DNA from: Triatoma infestans
Lineage: Eukaryota; Arthropoda; Insecta; Hemiptera; Reduviidae
Direction: 5' to 3'
NCBI GenBank assembly: GCA_011037195.1
Contig: JAAEAF010014531.1
Location: 1 to 64,000 of the forward strand
DNA: 64,000 nt
The position numbers were made by a program, and so were the translations under genes. The notes under the pieces were generated by a model, which searched no databases, had not been told where the DNA came from, and worked only from the letters and a program-made list of their open reading frames with translations. Positions within the stretch are counted from its first letter, which is position 1. Every line of letters begins with the position of its first letter. This document shows positions 11,463 through 23,010 of the stretch, piece by piece.

Positions 11463-12739
11463 AGATAATTGGCGGCTAACTGTGACTTTAGACACTGCCA
11501 CTTATGCAGCATGTGCAAGTTGTGGTTGGATTTGATTAGACAGCTAACCCTAAAGCCTCATCAGGAACAGATGATGTCTACCTTCAGCATGTCTTTCTTT
11601 CTAAGGTCGTATGTTCACCACTATTGATTTTTTGTAATTAACGCCGAGCGGGTACACTGATTAAGGACACTTTCCCATTCGAATTCACATACAGCATATA
11701 AGAGCGTATCTTCTGCAGCAGTACACTGTTCTTTTCGACGTTAAATCACTAATATATCGGAGGTTATGGTTTTCTAAAAAAAAGCTCACAATTGAACTGA
11801 CTACACAAAGGATATATTATTAGGTATTTAAACATCATACATATTATGTGGATAGGGTTTAAAGCATTTTGTTCCTTTTTCTAATTTCTTTAGCTAGAAA
11901 ATAGGCCCAATTTTGTTGTATTACATCCTATTATATTATCCATATTTCAACAGTTTTTTAGTAATATGTGTTTTATTAAATAAACATATGTATTATATAG
12001 TTGAAGTAATTTATTTTATCCTAAATACAATATTGATAACACTAAGAGTTAACTATTATAGTCACACACATATACATATACAGAAACAAACATAAAATAT
12101 ACACACACTCACATAACCAAACTTTCAAATATATATATATATATATATAATATATTAAATAGGCGAGAGAGAGAGAGTGATTGAGTGAGTGAACTGTGTC
12201 ACAAGAGCCTTTAATACACTCACAAATACAAGTAAATGCTTTTAGAGGGACGTATTATTACTGGGATTTCTGCTCTGGCAGCAAGCTTGGTTCCCTTGGG
12301 TTAACCTCTTTTTTTTCCCCGCCCTCATTCTCAAATCTACTCTTTTTAGTCTATTGTTTCATTCAAATATTAAATTGTACAATATTTACAACCATTTATA
12401 ATTCATGATTAAAATTTAAGGTTACAAAAATCATATTATGATACCATTTCGAGTTATAATTTTTATTTTTTTAAAACTGTTACTTTAAAGATTATTTTAA
12501 ATGATTTCCTGTGAGGTGCAATGTGAAAAAAATTCATTTACCTTTTTTTTTTTTTTAATTTGCAGAATTCCAATCGACACATTTTCATTAAACACTGAGA
12601 TTCAGAATCTTTCTAAAATCGAGCTGTTCGGTAAAATACTGCAAAAAAAAAAACCATAAGTCGATTATGACCGTTAAAGTTCAAATCGATCCTTTTCAAT
12701 GTAAACATGCATTAATTCAATGTTAATTTCATGTTATTA
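11463..12739. other. Unassigned AT-rich region with microsatellites
   Basis: A TA tract near 12130-12152 and a GA tract near 12164-12178 adjoin each other. No gene or known repeat was recognised. Confidence 0.5.
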
Positions 12740-13150
12740 GTATATTAGTCATTAATTATACAATATTTCATATAATATCTATATTATATTTTAATAATAA
12801 TATAATTATATATTACATTATATTTTTATTAATTATATAATTATTAATTAATTAATATTTTAATTATATAATTATTAGTTAATTAATATTATTTTTTAAT
12901 ATTTTATTAATAATATTATTTTTATTAATTATATATTATATTTAAAATATATACAAAATATTATATTATATTAAATATATAATATATAATTATAAAATAT
13001 ATTTTATAATAAATATTAAAATTAATAATATTAATTAATTAATAATTATATAATTAATTAATTAATGCTATTAATTTTAATAATATTTTTTTAATTAATA
13101 TATATTTTATTATTCTATATTATATTTTATATAATATATAATATCCATTA
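12740..13150. repeat. Low-complexity block of nearly pure A/T
   Basis: About 410 bp with only a handful of G or C, built from ATTAATTA, TTAATTATATAATTA and similar self-complementary words. It can fold into many alternative hairpins on either strand. Confidence 0.85.
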
Positions 13151-13979
13151 AAATCATATTAATCATTAATTTCAAGAGTGTATAAATTATGAACCTTATT
13201 TAACAGCCAGATGAGTTTATATTTTTAATTTATAATTTTACATTATTATTATTATTTTTTTAAATCCAACGTTTCAACACTTCACGTGTTCTTATCAAGG
13301 GTTACAATCACTGAATCTGAAATTACAACGGAAGATTTTTATAATATTATGAGTAAAATACATTATTACTGATTAAATGTCCACAAATTTATACCAATCT
13401 TTGTGATTCTATATTTTTTTTATTATTATATATATGCTGTTATCCCAGTTATAGGTGAGTCTAAGTAGTTATACACTCTAATCAATTGACAAGCAGCCAA
13501 TAAAATCTTTGTGAAACTAATTAATTTCAATGTTAAACAGTTCCTGAATGTGTTTTGACCGTCGCCGCTCACCATGTCTGCCTGTCAACGTTCAGTGCCC
13601 AGTTAATCAAAGGAATCGGACGCTTGGAATTCATACCTGAAAAGGCTGATGTTTTCCTCTTTTCTATTTTTTTTTCTCGCTTCGAGATCATCATACCTCA
13701 AAGCTATTACAAAATAATTTCACAGTTTGGTCATAAGTTCGTGATAGTCCGTAAGCCTAGAGTTGGTGTTGGAATTTACTCATATTGTTTAAAAGGAGAT
13801 ATTGCTATCTTGAACAGAAACCATTGATCAAACATCTTTCAGGAAAAGTAAATTTAAAAAAAATAAATTGGTAAAGCTATGATGCTTCGACAGAGAAGCA
13901 GAGAAAATTTTTGTGGAAGTATAAATTTTTGGAAGAGTAAAAACAGTGAACAGCAATGTGATACATTAAATTAAAGCAT
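13151..13979. other. Unassigned; contains a decayed hammerhead-like motif on the minus strand
   Basis: At 13264-13310 the minus strand reads TTGATAAG, a hairpin AACAC...GTGTT, then GAAACGTTGG. The layout matches the hammerhead cores elsewhere in the window, but the CTGAnGA box is damaged and no helix I is visible. The 90-codon frame at 13555-13827 shows no family I know. Confidence 0.35.
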
Positions 13980-14080
13980 AAGTGTATATATACATAAAGT
14001 ATATATATATATACATAAGTATATATATATATATATATACTTGTAGGCATAGGTATATATAGATATACACATAGATATAT
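13980..14080. repeat. TA / GTATA microsatellite cluster
   Basis: Several runs of ATATATAT interspersed with ACATAAGT and GTATATATAGATATA units. Confidence 0.85.
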
Positions 14081-14860
14081 ACAGAACGGTTGAGTTAAAT
14101 AACAGGGGAGTGTGTTGCTTTAGTAAGCTACTCTTAGCAACGCGCACAAGGGATTAGTTGGAAGATCTTACAGGTTGTGAGACCAGACGGTGGTAGAGAA
14201 GATATGATAGAGAGAGAGAGAAAGACCTGTAAGCAAGGCTAGAGACAAATAAGGGCCTCTATCTAATTAGGAGAGAGAGATTGCAAGGATAGAAGATAAG
14301 GAGAATGTTAGGTAGTCGGATGTCCGATAATGAGTGCGGATAAGGTTTTACTGAGAATGGTTCTGTCGTCATTACTGGCTCTGTTGTTACCCATACTAAA
14401 TATAATTTCCAATATGGCCTAAACCTTATCCTTTAATATAACCTTAAGTTTTTTTTTTTATCATAAAGTTTTCTTTTTGTTACGGCCATTTTTGTTTTTC
14501 CTTATTTTTATTTTTTACGAAATGAGGGTGTTTTATATTAAAATGTGATAGTATTGGTAAGATAGGAAGCTGAAAAGTTACTACGCATGTCTGTAACTAA
14601 TTACGCAAAATATAATTTATTCTGATAAGAATATAATTAGGACTTACACGAGAGAGTTGAGACTTTGAGATTTAGAGCGGCAAGGGCAGATTGTCGGTCG
14701 TGATAAACTCGTACAGTCTATCATAAAACTACTTCATATTGAACTTCCCAATATAAAAAAAAAAATTGTACACGAAATTCGGAACACATTACACAACTGC
14801 TGGATCTATACAAATATGTTTAAATGCTTTAGTCAAGGACAAGCTTAACGTTCGGTATTC
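14081..14860. other. Unassigned, purine-rich in its first half
   Basis: 14140-14340 is rich in GAGAGA and AAGATAGA words. No gene was recognised. Confidence 0.45.
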
Positions 14861-15171
14861 AACTCCGAAAGATAAAAGTGCCGACAATCCTACCACCAAG
14901 AGAGAAAAAGAGGGAAAAAGGCGGGGAAGCGTGAGAACGAGGCGGACGATGAAGACAAAAGGAAATAATAAGAATTTGGAAATTGCAAGGGATTAGCAGT
15001 AATGTGGTAATAAAGGGGCAATAAAGGCGAAGCGAAATTAATCTGTCAAATGTGCCGCGACTAACACACTTTCCACCGGAAATGGCAATTATCTTGAAGA
15101 AATTCCCATGATTTTTAGCTTGAATTTACTGATTGCGTCCCGCAAATTTCTAAACGATGTTGAGCTTTATC
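14861..15171 (-). repeat. Arm 1 of a long inverted repeat (partner 19860-20171)
   Basis: This 311-bp segment is the reverse complement of 19860-20171 with only a few differences, including a short indel near the TTCTTCAA word. The arms end sharply: outside GATAAAGCTC and CTTTCGGA the flanks are unrelated. Arms face each other across 4.69 kb. They could be two copies of one unnamed dispersed repeat in opposite orientation or termini of one large element. Confidence 0.85.
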
Positions 15172-15513
15172 CGATGAATACCGACGGGACTCTGGTGAAA
15201 TTAACTTTTCTTTGAAAACAGTTTTAAACAAAAATAGTAGTCCTGTACAAGTGGAAGTCTTATTTATAAAGTTCACGGGGTTAATTGTATGCAGGGCTCA
15301 AGGCAAAACCTAAGAGAAGGCAACCGCTTAGGGTCGCGTACTTTAAGACGCTCCGAGTAATAAACAAGGAATTGACAAAATAATTCTAAGAAATAGTATC
15401 TGGCCCAAGTTCCGGCAAAACTGAGGCTATATAGTTTTGTCTATTTCCGGATATTTTACCAATATATTTCATATTGTAGCAATATTAAATTCTTATTTTA
15501 AACAATTTTAAAT
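15172..15513. other. No recognisable feature
   Basis: Moderately AT-rich sequence between the inverted-repeat arm and the foldback element. Confidence 0.4.
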
Positions 15514-15609
15514 ATATTTTATTAATATTGTAAAATAGATGTTGGAGGTTCGATCATAAAAAAAATTCTTTTTAAATTTTCACCGACGTTTCGGCAAATT
15601 TATTGCCAT

Positions 15610-15982
15610 TGTAGTGGTCTTAGTGAACCACTGAACCCCCACCACTCATCCACTCTAGCGGAGAGAAACAGCCCCTCTCGCACAGAGAGGAGAGGCTCGG
15701 CGAGTGTATATATATATATATATATATATACGAGAGAGCCAGTCAGAGAGTGATTCTGTTCAATTCAGTCTTACACGTCAGACATCATTCTGTTAATTCA
15801 CACTCCGTACATATCGTTTAGCCACGTCAGTCTGTCAGTTCAGTTAGGTTCTAAACTCTAAAGTGTAAAGTCTTTGGTATACAGTCATATACATATATAT
15901 ATCAATTATATATCTTAAAACAAATCTTAAGGTGTTTATCTTTCATCATCAACAACCAACATCTCCTCACAACACCCTTACA
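15610..15982. mobile_element. Solo LTR (TGTAG...TTACA) nested in foldback copy 1
   Basis: A 373-bp sequence starting TGTAGTGG and ending CCCTTACA, flanked on both sides by CCAT (15606-15609 and 15983-15986). This is a 4-bp duplication of the kind made by Ty3/gypsy-type integrases. Ignoring the LTR and one CCAT makes the foldback arm continuous and complementary to the other arm, independent proof of the boundaries. A TA tract followed by a CAGTC-rich segment may be the promoter and R region. No internal retroviral-type genes remain. Confidence 0.82.
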
Positions 15983-16122
15983 CCATCTTCAGGGTAAAAA
16001 TTTTTTGTTAAAATTTCTTAAAAACTATAGTTTAACATGTGATTTACCATCACCAAGTACACAACACTTGGTGATGGTATATGACAAGTTGAACTATAGT
16101 TTTTAAGAAATTCTAACAAGAA

Positions 16123-16172
16123 AATTTTACCCTGAAGAAGGCAATAAATTTGCCGAAACGTCGGTGAAAATT
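16123..16172 (+). ncRNA. Predicted hammerhead ribozyme motif, copy 1 right arm
   Basis: Order of elements: helix I strand AATTTTACC (16123-16131); CTGAAGA (16132-16138); one unpaired A; helix II GGCAA-loop-TTGCC (16140-16154); GAAA (16155-16158), whose last A starts helix III ACGT (16158-16161); cleavage-site C (16162); and the second helix I strand GGTGAAAATT (16163-16172). Helix I gives nine pairs with one bulged G. All core residues of a hammerhead (CUGANGA, GAAA, UH) are present. Two departures matter. Helix III is only two base pairs without a loop, so it would need to work as a dimer, as proposed for Penelope-like elements and retrozymes. There is also an extra nucleotide between A9 and helix II. 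Cleavage is predicted after 16162. Untested. Confidence 0.68.
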
Positions 16173-16267
16173 TAAAAACAGTTTTTTTTATGATCGAACC
16201 TCCAACATCTATTTTACAACATTGAATACAGCGGTCATGACGAACACCAATACATATTTTATTAATA

Positions 16268-18500
16268 ATTTTATTTTCGCAATAAAAGAATGGAAATAAT
16301 CTCTCCTTCATTTAGCGATTGGTTTCAAAATAATTCCAATAAGTTTACATGGAGAAAAGAATATTACAAATTGAAAAAAAAAAAAAAAAATTTGATCAAC
16401 CTTATTCAAACAAAAACAAGAATTTTTAAGTTTATATATTCGAAACTTGAATATATACAAATATCACTGAATTATTTTTATATTTACCACGATCCAGCCC
16501 TAGCCTGGCGTCAAGTATTGTTTTTTTAAACCAAAAAAGAATTTAATCAATTTGCATTTTTTTGGGGGGTAATTTCATTTTAAATCACATCAAAGTAAAA
16601 TCACTTTTAATTTGTAGTATTTTCTTTTCTAATCTCACCGTAAAAAAAAATTTTTAGCTTTTTATTACAACAGAGCTCAATAAAGCGGTAATTTTTCTCC
16701 TCCGCATCTGTTAAAACTAAATTTTGTTTACCAAGTATTTTCTGTTAAGTTTAATTTGTTAAGTTTTGAAGTTTACTTTACAACATTTTAAAGATTATTA
16801 CATTTAAAAATAATTATTATGTATTTTCATTTTCTACACAATATTATGGACACTACAAAAAAAAAAAAAAACTTGTCTCTAACTTAGTTGTAAAAATGGG
16901 GAACAAGTGATTTGTGTGCGCTGCTTTATTTTCGTGCACAACTAAAATGTTTTTTGTTTTACTGCGTTAATTTTCTGTACTAATTTCATATCGATAATGT
17001 ATTATTTTATATGAAAATTAATAATTTGAATATAAAATGCAAGCTAAAAGTGTTATTAAAAATTTTGCTAGGAGTTCCACACTGGGCTATTGCAAAGGCT
17101 TGGAGCAGAACCGTTGCATAAGGCCTCTTGCTTCCTACAGTCGGCCCTGATTCCATGTATTCCATGGTGTGTGTGTATGTGTGCCTGTATCTAAATGTAT
17201 TGTGTATATAAGGGATTTTCGTGGGTGTGTATCTGTTTATGTTGTTTTAAAGCAGTTTTATTTGTAAAAATTTGTCATACTTATTCTTGTAGTCATTAAA
17301 AATCTTGTTATATATTAATATAATCCCCACCCTCATAACAAGGTTTCCTTTTTATTTACACAATTCTGTGGAATTTGTGGCGTCCAATTTCTAATGTTAT
17401 ATGATGATAATTCAATATTATTGGAGCTCTCTTCCGGACTACAATTCATCACATGTATTATCTGCCGGTTTACTATTTGTCCCTAACCATATCTAATATC
17501 TATGTTAAGTCAAATTTGTAAAATTTGAATTTTTAAGCAGATTTTTCCTGTGATCTATAATTACATTAACATGAATAAGAGAATGACGTGTGTACATTTG
17601 ACACTAAATACTTTTTCACCATTGTAATGTGTACATCTTTGGGCGAATTAATAAATGTAAATTGTATCGAAATATATTCTTGTTATATATTTTTTGATTG
17701 TAAAGTAGGGAATTTTTCCAATGTATATATTTATAAAGTTGTTTTTTTTGCAGGTTGGAAGGCACAAAAGAAACAGTTAGTTGAGTCAGTGATATCTGGC
17801 TTAACCCTATCATTACATTTATTTAGGACAAAGGGAATTTCCCTCTTTTCAATTTCTCGGGAGTGGAGGTAGAATATATAAGGTGGACCCTTTTAGGAAA
17901 AGAGTTCAGTTCAAAATTTTGTACCATAAAAAGAGTGAAGTCCATCATTAGAAAAAGCCATGTTACAGTAGGGAGTGGTGCAAGTGCCCCCAAGAAACCC
18001 AACCTTCTTCAAGTCAGAAAATATGTAAGTTTTATAAAAAGCAATTTCTCCTAAATGACAAGACACTTATGTTGTTGTATCACAATATTGTATATATTAA
18101 TTTTTGACATATACTTTTATTTAAATTATATATTTTTTGAATCTATATATTTAATTGTTTTTTTCATCCTCTCCAACTTCTATATAAACACAGACCTCAC
18201 GAGATCCCTTTAGAGAAGATTTAAAATATAAATTATAATAATTAATTATTAATTAACATAATACATCTAATTTAATTTACCACCGAATACATAAACATTA
18301 CACCATATTATTGAAATTATAACCACTTACTGATAATATACTACCTCGATATTTAATATAGGTATAAATACTATCTGCATTTATATCAATTAAATTTAAA
18401 ATTAACTAGAATTTTTTTTATTTTTAGATTCTTAAAACTTCACAGAAACCAATGGAACGAGTAAAAAAGATAAATAATGAAAATGGAGGTATGCGCGTTG
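16268..18500. other. Long AT-rich stretch without recognisable features
   Basis: A-runs at 16376-16390 and 16857-16872, a GT-rich patch near 17165-17250, and short frames without motifs. I see no gene or known repeat in these 2.2 kb. Confidence 0.5.
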
Positions 18501-18679
18501 GTTAGCGCGCACACCCTGGCTTGAAATAGTGAACGATGGCTATCCAGCGATAGCAGCCATAATATGCCATTATGGCCTTAACGTGTACGACTGTATCTCA
18601 AGACAGGCGTCGTTATGTATTTAGATGGTCGCACGGCTATCGACGCCTTAGTCGTCTTGGCGTGTTTGTGGGGAGTGTA

Positions 18680-18960
18680 AAAGTACAGAGGCCTTGGATT
18701 AGGGGATTAGAATGAGAAGTTAATTTGGAATGGAGTTTTTAGGTAGCGGGATTTGAGGCTAAAGTGGCGTCGAAGGGAATTTTTAGGTCAGTATGGATAG
18801 TGAGGTTAGACACGTAGAAGGGAGCATTGATAATGGTGCGTAGAATTTTGGACTGTAGGGATTGAATGCGATACAGGTTTATGTTTTTGGTAGGTCTCGT
18901 ATAACTCGAGTGAACATGTCCAAATAGGAGCTAGTAAGGAATTATACTAGGAATTTCTCA
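18680..18960 (-). pseudogene. jockey-clade LINE relic, end of reverse transcriptase
   Basis: The minus strand encodes IWTCSLELYET near 18910, matching the usual IWTYGIQLWG. After a frame change it gives INLYRIQSLQSKILRTIINA, continuing PFYVSNLTIHTDLKIPFDAT (about 18730-18880). The pattern ...QSKILR.I.NAP.YV.N..(I/L)H.DLKIP is diagnostic of the end of jockey-clade RT proteins. The copy is truncated on both sides and frameshifted. It is the same family as the relic at 7020-7570. GC-richer sequence down to about 18490 may be its 3' UTR. Confidence 0.75.
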
Positions 18961-19859
18961 ATGCTTTAGAAAGCCAATGCAAAAGTTGTTACAATATTTA
19001 CAATCAAAGAGGTAATTAATTATAATATAAAAGAAAATATACATAATAAATTATATATATATTTAGAAGATACTTAAATGGTTTAAGAAGAAAGCAATTA
19101 TCTAAATGGTTTGTTGTTTGTTACCCATGAAAAATGATATATTTCCAGTAAAACTAGAACCTCATAATAGTTATGGGTTCATATAAATCGTTAGAACTGT
19201 TACTCAGAGATAAACACATGAACCCTACAAGCTCCATAATATGTCCATGTATCTTTTCTCACTTGATACTGTTATACTCAATGTTATATGTGTGCATCTC
19301 AACAATCCAGCCAACAAAGCAGCAAACCAGCCTTTAGAAGAAATGAAATATCTAAGGTTACATAAGATTTTCAAGTTCCACTAACGGGGATGATATATTT
19401 ATTTACTTTTTTTTTTACGATAAATTATTTTATGAACGTTAAGTAGTTTTTGTCGTTAATTTATAATGCCATTGATTCTAATCCATTTTTTTTCATTTCA
19501 TACAATAATTTTTGTATAATTAATGTTATATTAGCAAACTAAATGAATCATAATTTTCATTTATTAATGTTTCTAAAAGTTATTTGGTATGGCTGCCTGA
19601 AATCTTGTTTCTTTATTAAAACCTCGTTGATAGAAGCGCAGAGCTGCAAAACATCACAAAGTGTTCCTGAATAGCTTGCTTTATTTGTGGATCTTCTCAG
19701 AAGGCAATAGAAAGCTTTCATGTTCATTTTAAACGGTAATAATCTTCAAAAAAGTTCATTAACCTGACAGTTATTGTCAGACTGTCTCAGTCAATAATTA
19801 AACCTTTAATAATAATGAGATAAGAAAAGACGTTCGGGATGCTAAGCAAGTTTAAAATT
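18961..19859. other. No recognisable feature
   Basis: AT-rich, with short frames only. Confidence 0.45.
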
Positions 19860-20171
19860 GATAAAGCTCAACATCGTTTAGAAATTTGCGGGACGCAATC
19901 AGTAAATTCAAGCTAAAAATCATGGGAATTTCTTCAACTGAATTGCCATGTCCGGTGGAAAGTGTGTTAGATCGCGGCACATTTGACAGATTAATTTCGC
20001 TTCGCCTTTATTGCCCCTTTATTACCACATTACTGCTAATCCCTTGCAATTTCCAAATTCTTATTATTTTCTTTTTTCTTCATCGTCCGCCTCGTTCTCA
20101 CGCTTGCCCGCCGTTTTCCCTCTTTTTCTCTCTTGGTGGCGGGATTGTCGGCACTTTTATCTTTCGGAATT
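19860..20171 (+). repeat. Arm 2 of a long inverted repeat (partner 14861-15171)
   Basis: Reads GATAAAGCTCAACATCG through CTTTCGGAATT and matches the reverse complement of arm 1 over about 312 bp with only a few mismatches. It includes a pyrimidine-rich part that continues into the next region. Confidence 0.85.
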
Positions 20172-20690
20172 CGCGCGTTATTTAATTTCCCACACCATTC
20201 AAACGTTCTTTATTTTTCTAAAATTACTTCACCTGCCGCCTATATCTCGCCTGAACCACAATCTTTGTGCCGTTCTGCCGTTCTTTTCTTCTGTCGCCCG
20301 ACTAGCTAACAGTCTGTTAATTTCGCTTTTAAATTTTGTGTCGTCGCGCATATGCGCCTATTCGACGTGTTAATTATTATTGATTCATCGGTGAGTAACA
20401 AGACTCATCTCTACGCGCCATCACCTTCACGAGACTATTTCATCTGCACCTTAGTGGACTCGCCATCACCTGGCGCTTCATCCGCTTCTAAAGAAGCATT
20501 CCAATCCTTCTACGCTCACCTGATTTCCTTTCTTTCGCCACTCACGCACCCACACCCATACCACAAAACACACACACACATACGCCACCTCTTCCTTTCA
20601 CAGTCCGCCATTCGTCTCATCAACCCTTCTTCAATTACCGCCACCAAAGGGTAATCTCGTTTTCATTTGTTTTGTATTATTATTCATTTT
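20172..20690 (+). other. Pyrimidine-rich, higher-GC, non-coding region
   Basis: This region has more G+C and CpG than its surroundings and a strong C/T bias on the plus strand (many TTCTTT, TCGCC, CACC words), with a CA tract near 20567-20580. Open frames of 100-120 codons exist because the bias depletes stops; they lack motifs. It could be a 5' untranslated or promoter region of a retroelement or host gene. Confidence 0.4.
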
Positions 20691-23010
20691 GTTTTTCACC
20701 CGCTACTTGCCATCTCGCCTTGGGTGACTGCCGCGCAGATAAAGTGGATCTGTTAAACAATGTAAACAATTGTAAATCTTAGTAAATTTGGATAAAAACA
20801 AAGCAGCAACAGAAACAGTTGTGGCAAAAGTTGAATTTTATTTTGGTAATATTATGAATAGTTTATCGATTAAAGAAACCACCCGAAGGGTTTGTCAGTT
20901 CTGAGCTATACTCTGATTTGAATGAATTACCATGAAGAAGGTATTTTACATTCATTTTTCTCAGCTTCAGGAGAGAAATTCAGTTATTCATGACAAGATT
21001 AATGAGATGGAATGTACAGCAGAATCTAGGCTGAACTTCTTAAGTGCTTGAAGTCCATTGGCAAAAAAAAAAATGACCATAATTTTTAATGATAATTCTA
21101 CCCAAAGAAATAGTGTCCTTTTCACAAATTTGCTTAAATTTCTGTAGAAATCACTCCTAAAATTCATTTAATTACTTGATATAGCCTAAAGGTTCGTTTT
21201 TTTTTTCTCTTGTTTTGGATATATTAATTAGTTCTAGTTTCATAATATTCTGGTAATCATCATTCTGCCTTTATTTAACAAGAGTTTTATTTATTTATTT
21301 ATTTATTTTTTCTTCGCAAGAGTAAGAAAGAAAAATAAAGAAAGAATTTAGAAGTCTCATCAAGATGAATATAATATTAAAGCTGGGCTCCTTTTAATTT
21401 ACCATCTTGTGGTTTAGATGCAGCACCGGATTTTCATTTCTCTTCTCTTCTCCATAGTGTACACTTGCTTCTATTCTTTCATGGCTCTTGTATTCTGTCC
21501 CACCATCACAACTCGTCAACTTCACTAATCCCTATTCCTTTTCTTTCTCTCTCTCGCCCTTTTCTTCATTCACTCATTATTTCAGTCTCTTTTATTTAAA
21601 AGTCCTCAGATATAAGGAGAGCAAAAAAAAAAAAAATCTACATTTTCTATTGTGGGGAAAAATCCAGTAGGATACACTTTCTCTCTAATTTAAAAAAAAA
21701 AAATAATAACAATAATAAAAAATAACAAGAATAGAAATATTTGTAAACTTTAACAGCAGCGAAAAATTATCATTGTAAATTTAGGCGAACCCTGGTGTCT
21801 TTAGCGATAGCATATTAGAAATAATTTTAGATCATCACATATTTCTTCTTGTTCAGTATTTAATCTAAATTTAAATTTGCCGCCAACAGCATACAATAAT
21901 TTTATTTTGGAGGCGGGTATTGTAATATCTTGATAATAATTTACTAATTTATTAGGCTGTGTCCTAAGAGTAGAGAGGGAGGTAACCTATGCTCTTTCTC
22001 CACTGAGTGTCAGTCTCTATGTAACGCTCGAACGAGCAAGTTGTAATGCAGCACACATAGTAGTCATTCTGCCTATACAATTCAGGCCATTTCGGTTGCC
22101 CTTAATTGTAAAAACCTAAGTTTCTTAATTCTGGTTTTCCCGGATAGTGGTAATAAATTGGTCCTTTTGTCGAGTAAGTGGCTTCGGTCCTCTCCCGGCC
22201 TGCAAGAGCTCATTGTGAAATCAAATGGTTGTTATTTCTGGTTGGTTTTCTACCGTCCAGCTTCTGGGTGCGCGTTTAATTATTATCTACAATCATCAAA
22301 ACTCAAGAGTTACAGGTACATAAGATTTATTTTTTATTTCTCCTCTCTCCTTGTCCCCGACATGTGTTAAGGACCATGGGTCTTCCAGTACTGATAACCA
22401 GGATTCTGCATTTTAAGGTAAGCACCATTACTTTGGCTGTTGAAAGTGATAAATAATATTTGCTACCTATTTTTAAATTTAATTTATATATTCATATAAT
22501 TTTAATATTTTTATTTCCTATTGTGCTCAACCATTATATTATATTATAAAAGTCCACTCAATATTTCCACTCTACATTTATATTCTTTGCATTTTCTATT
22601 AATCACAGCCCATCGAGGTATCCATCACCTTAATTTATATTATTAATATGTTTCCTGTATTTACTGTACAGAGCCTACCAGAGGTCGATATAACAGGATG
22701 TAAAAAGAGCTCACTATAGTTTTTTATTTCCTATTATTTATTAAACACGACTCGTTCTTATTTAAGTTCTCAAACAAGAGGATTTCGGAGAAATCATCAA
22801 ACATATTACTTTCTCATACTTCTGTACATTCGTGACCAATTTTCATTAATGAGTTTTCGTCGAAAAACATTTTTCAACTGAGTCCGAAAAAAACATTTTA
22901 TCTGATGGCTTGTGTTCGTTTTTGAATATAAGAATGTGCATACGGGTTGTGTCTATTTGGGTATTGTAGGTTCTAAATTCATTTAGGGGATAGTGCACTG
23001 AAAGTTCTAT
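20691..23010. other. Unassigned region
   Basis: ATTT tetranucleotide repeats near 21288-21308, A-runs near 21622-21635 and 21691-21703, and AT-rich DNA with no recognised element. Confidence 0.45.

Larger units (their letters stand above)
15528..16253. mobile_element. Foldback element carrying hammerhead motifs (copy 1)
   Basis: A palindromic element flanked by a perfect 14-bp direct repeat, ATATTTTATTAATA (15514-15527 and 16254-16267). The outer arms (about 15528-15609 and 16139-16220) and inner arms (15983-16060 and 16066-16138) are near-perfect inverted copies. The left arm is split by a solo LTR (15610-15982). Each arm contains the hammerhead layout CTGAAGA - hairpin GGCAA/TTGCC - GAAA - CGTC. 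The two cores are on opposite strands, so either transcript would contain an antisense copy followed by a sense ribozyme. The variable-length target duplication suggests retroposition. A link to Penelope-like elements is inferred from the ribozyme type; no PLE protein is present. Confidence 0.78.

Noticed and set aside
13555..13827. 90-codon frame as a host exon
   Set aside because: No recognisable domain, no splice-site context I can defend, and the length is expected by chance in 64 kb.
12740..14080. CRISPR-like array in repeated AT words
   Set aside because: No constant repeat and spacer pattern; simple AT low-complexity DNA in a eukaryotic context.
20011..20654. Overlapping plus-strand frames of 100-120 codons
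   Set aside because: They arise from a C/T-biased tract that lacks stop-forming purines; no motif, and three frames are open at once.
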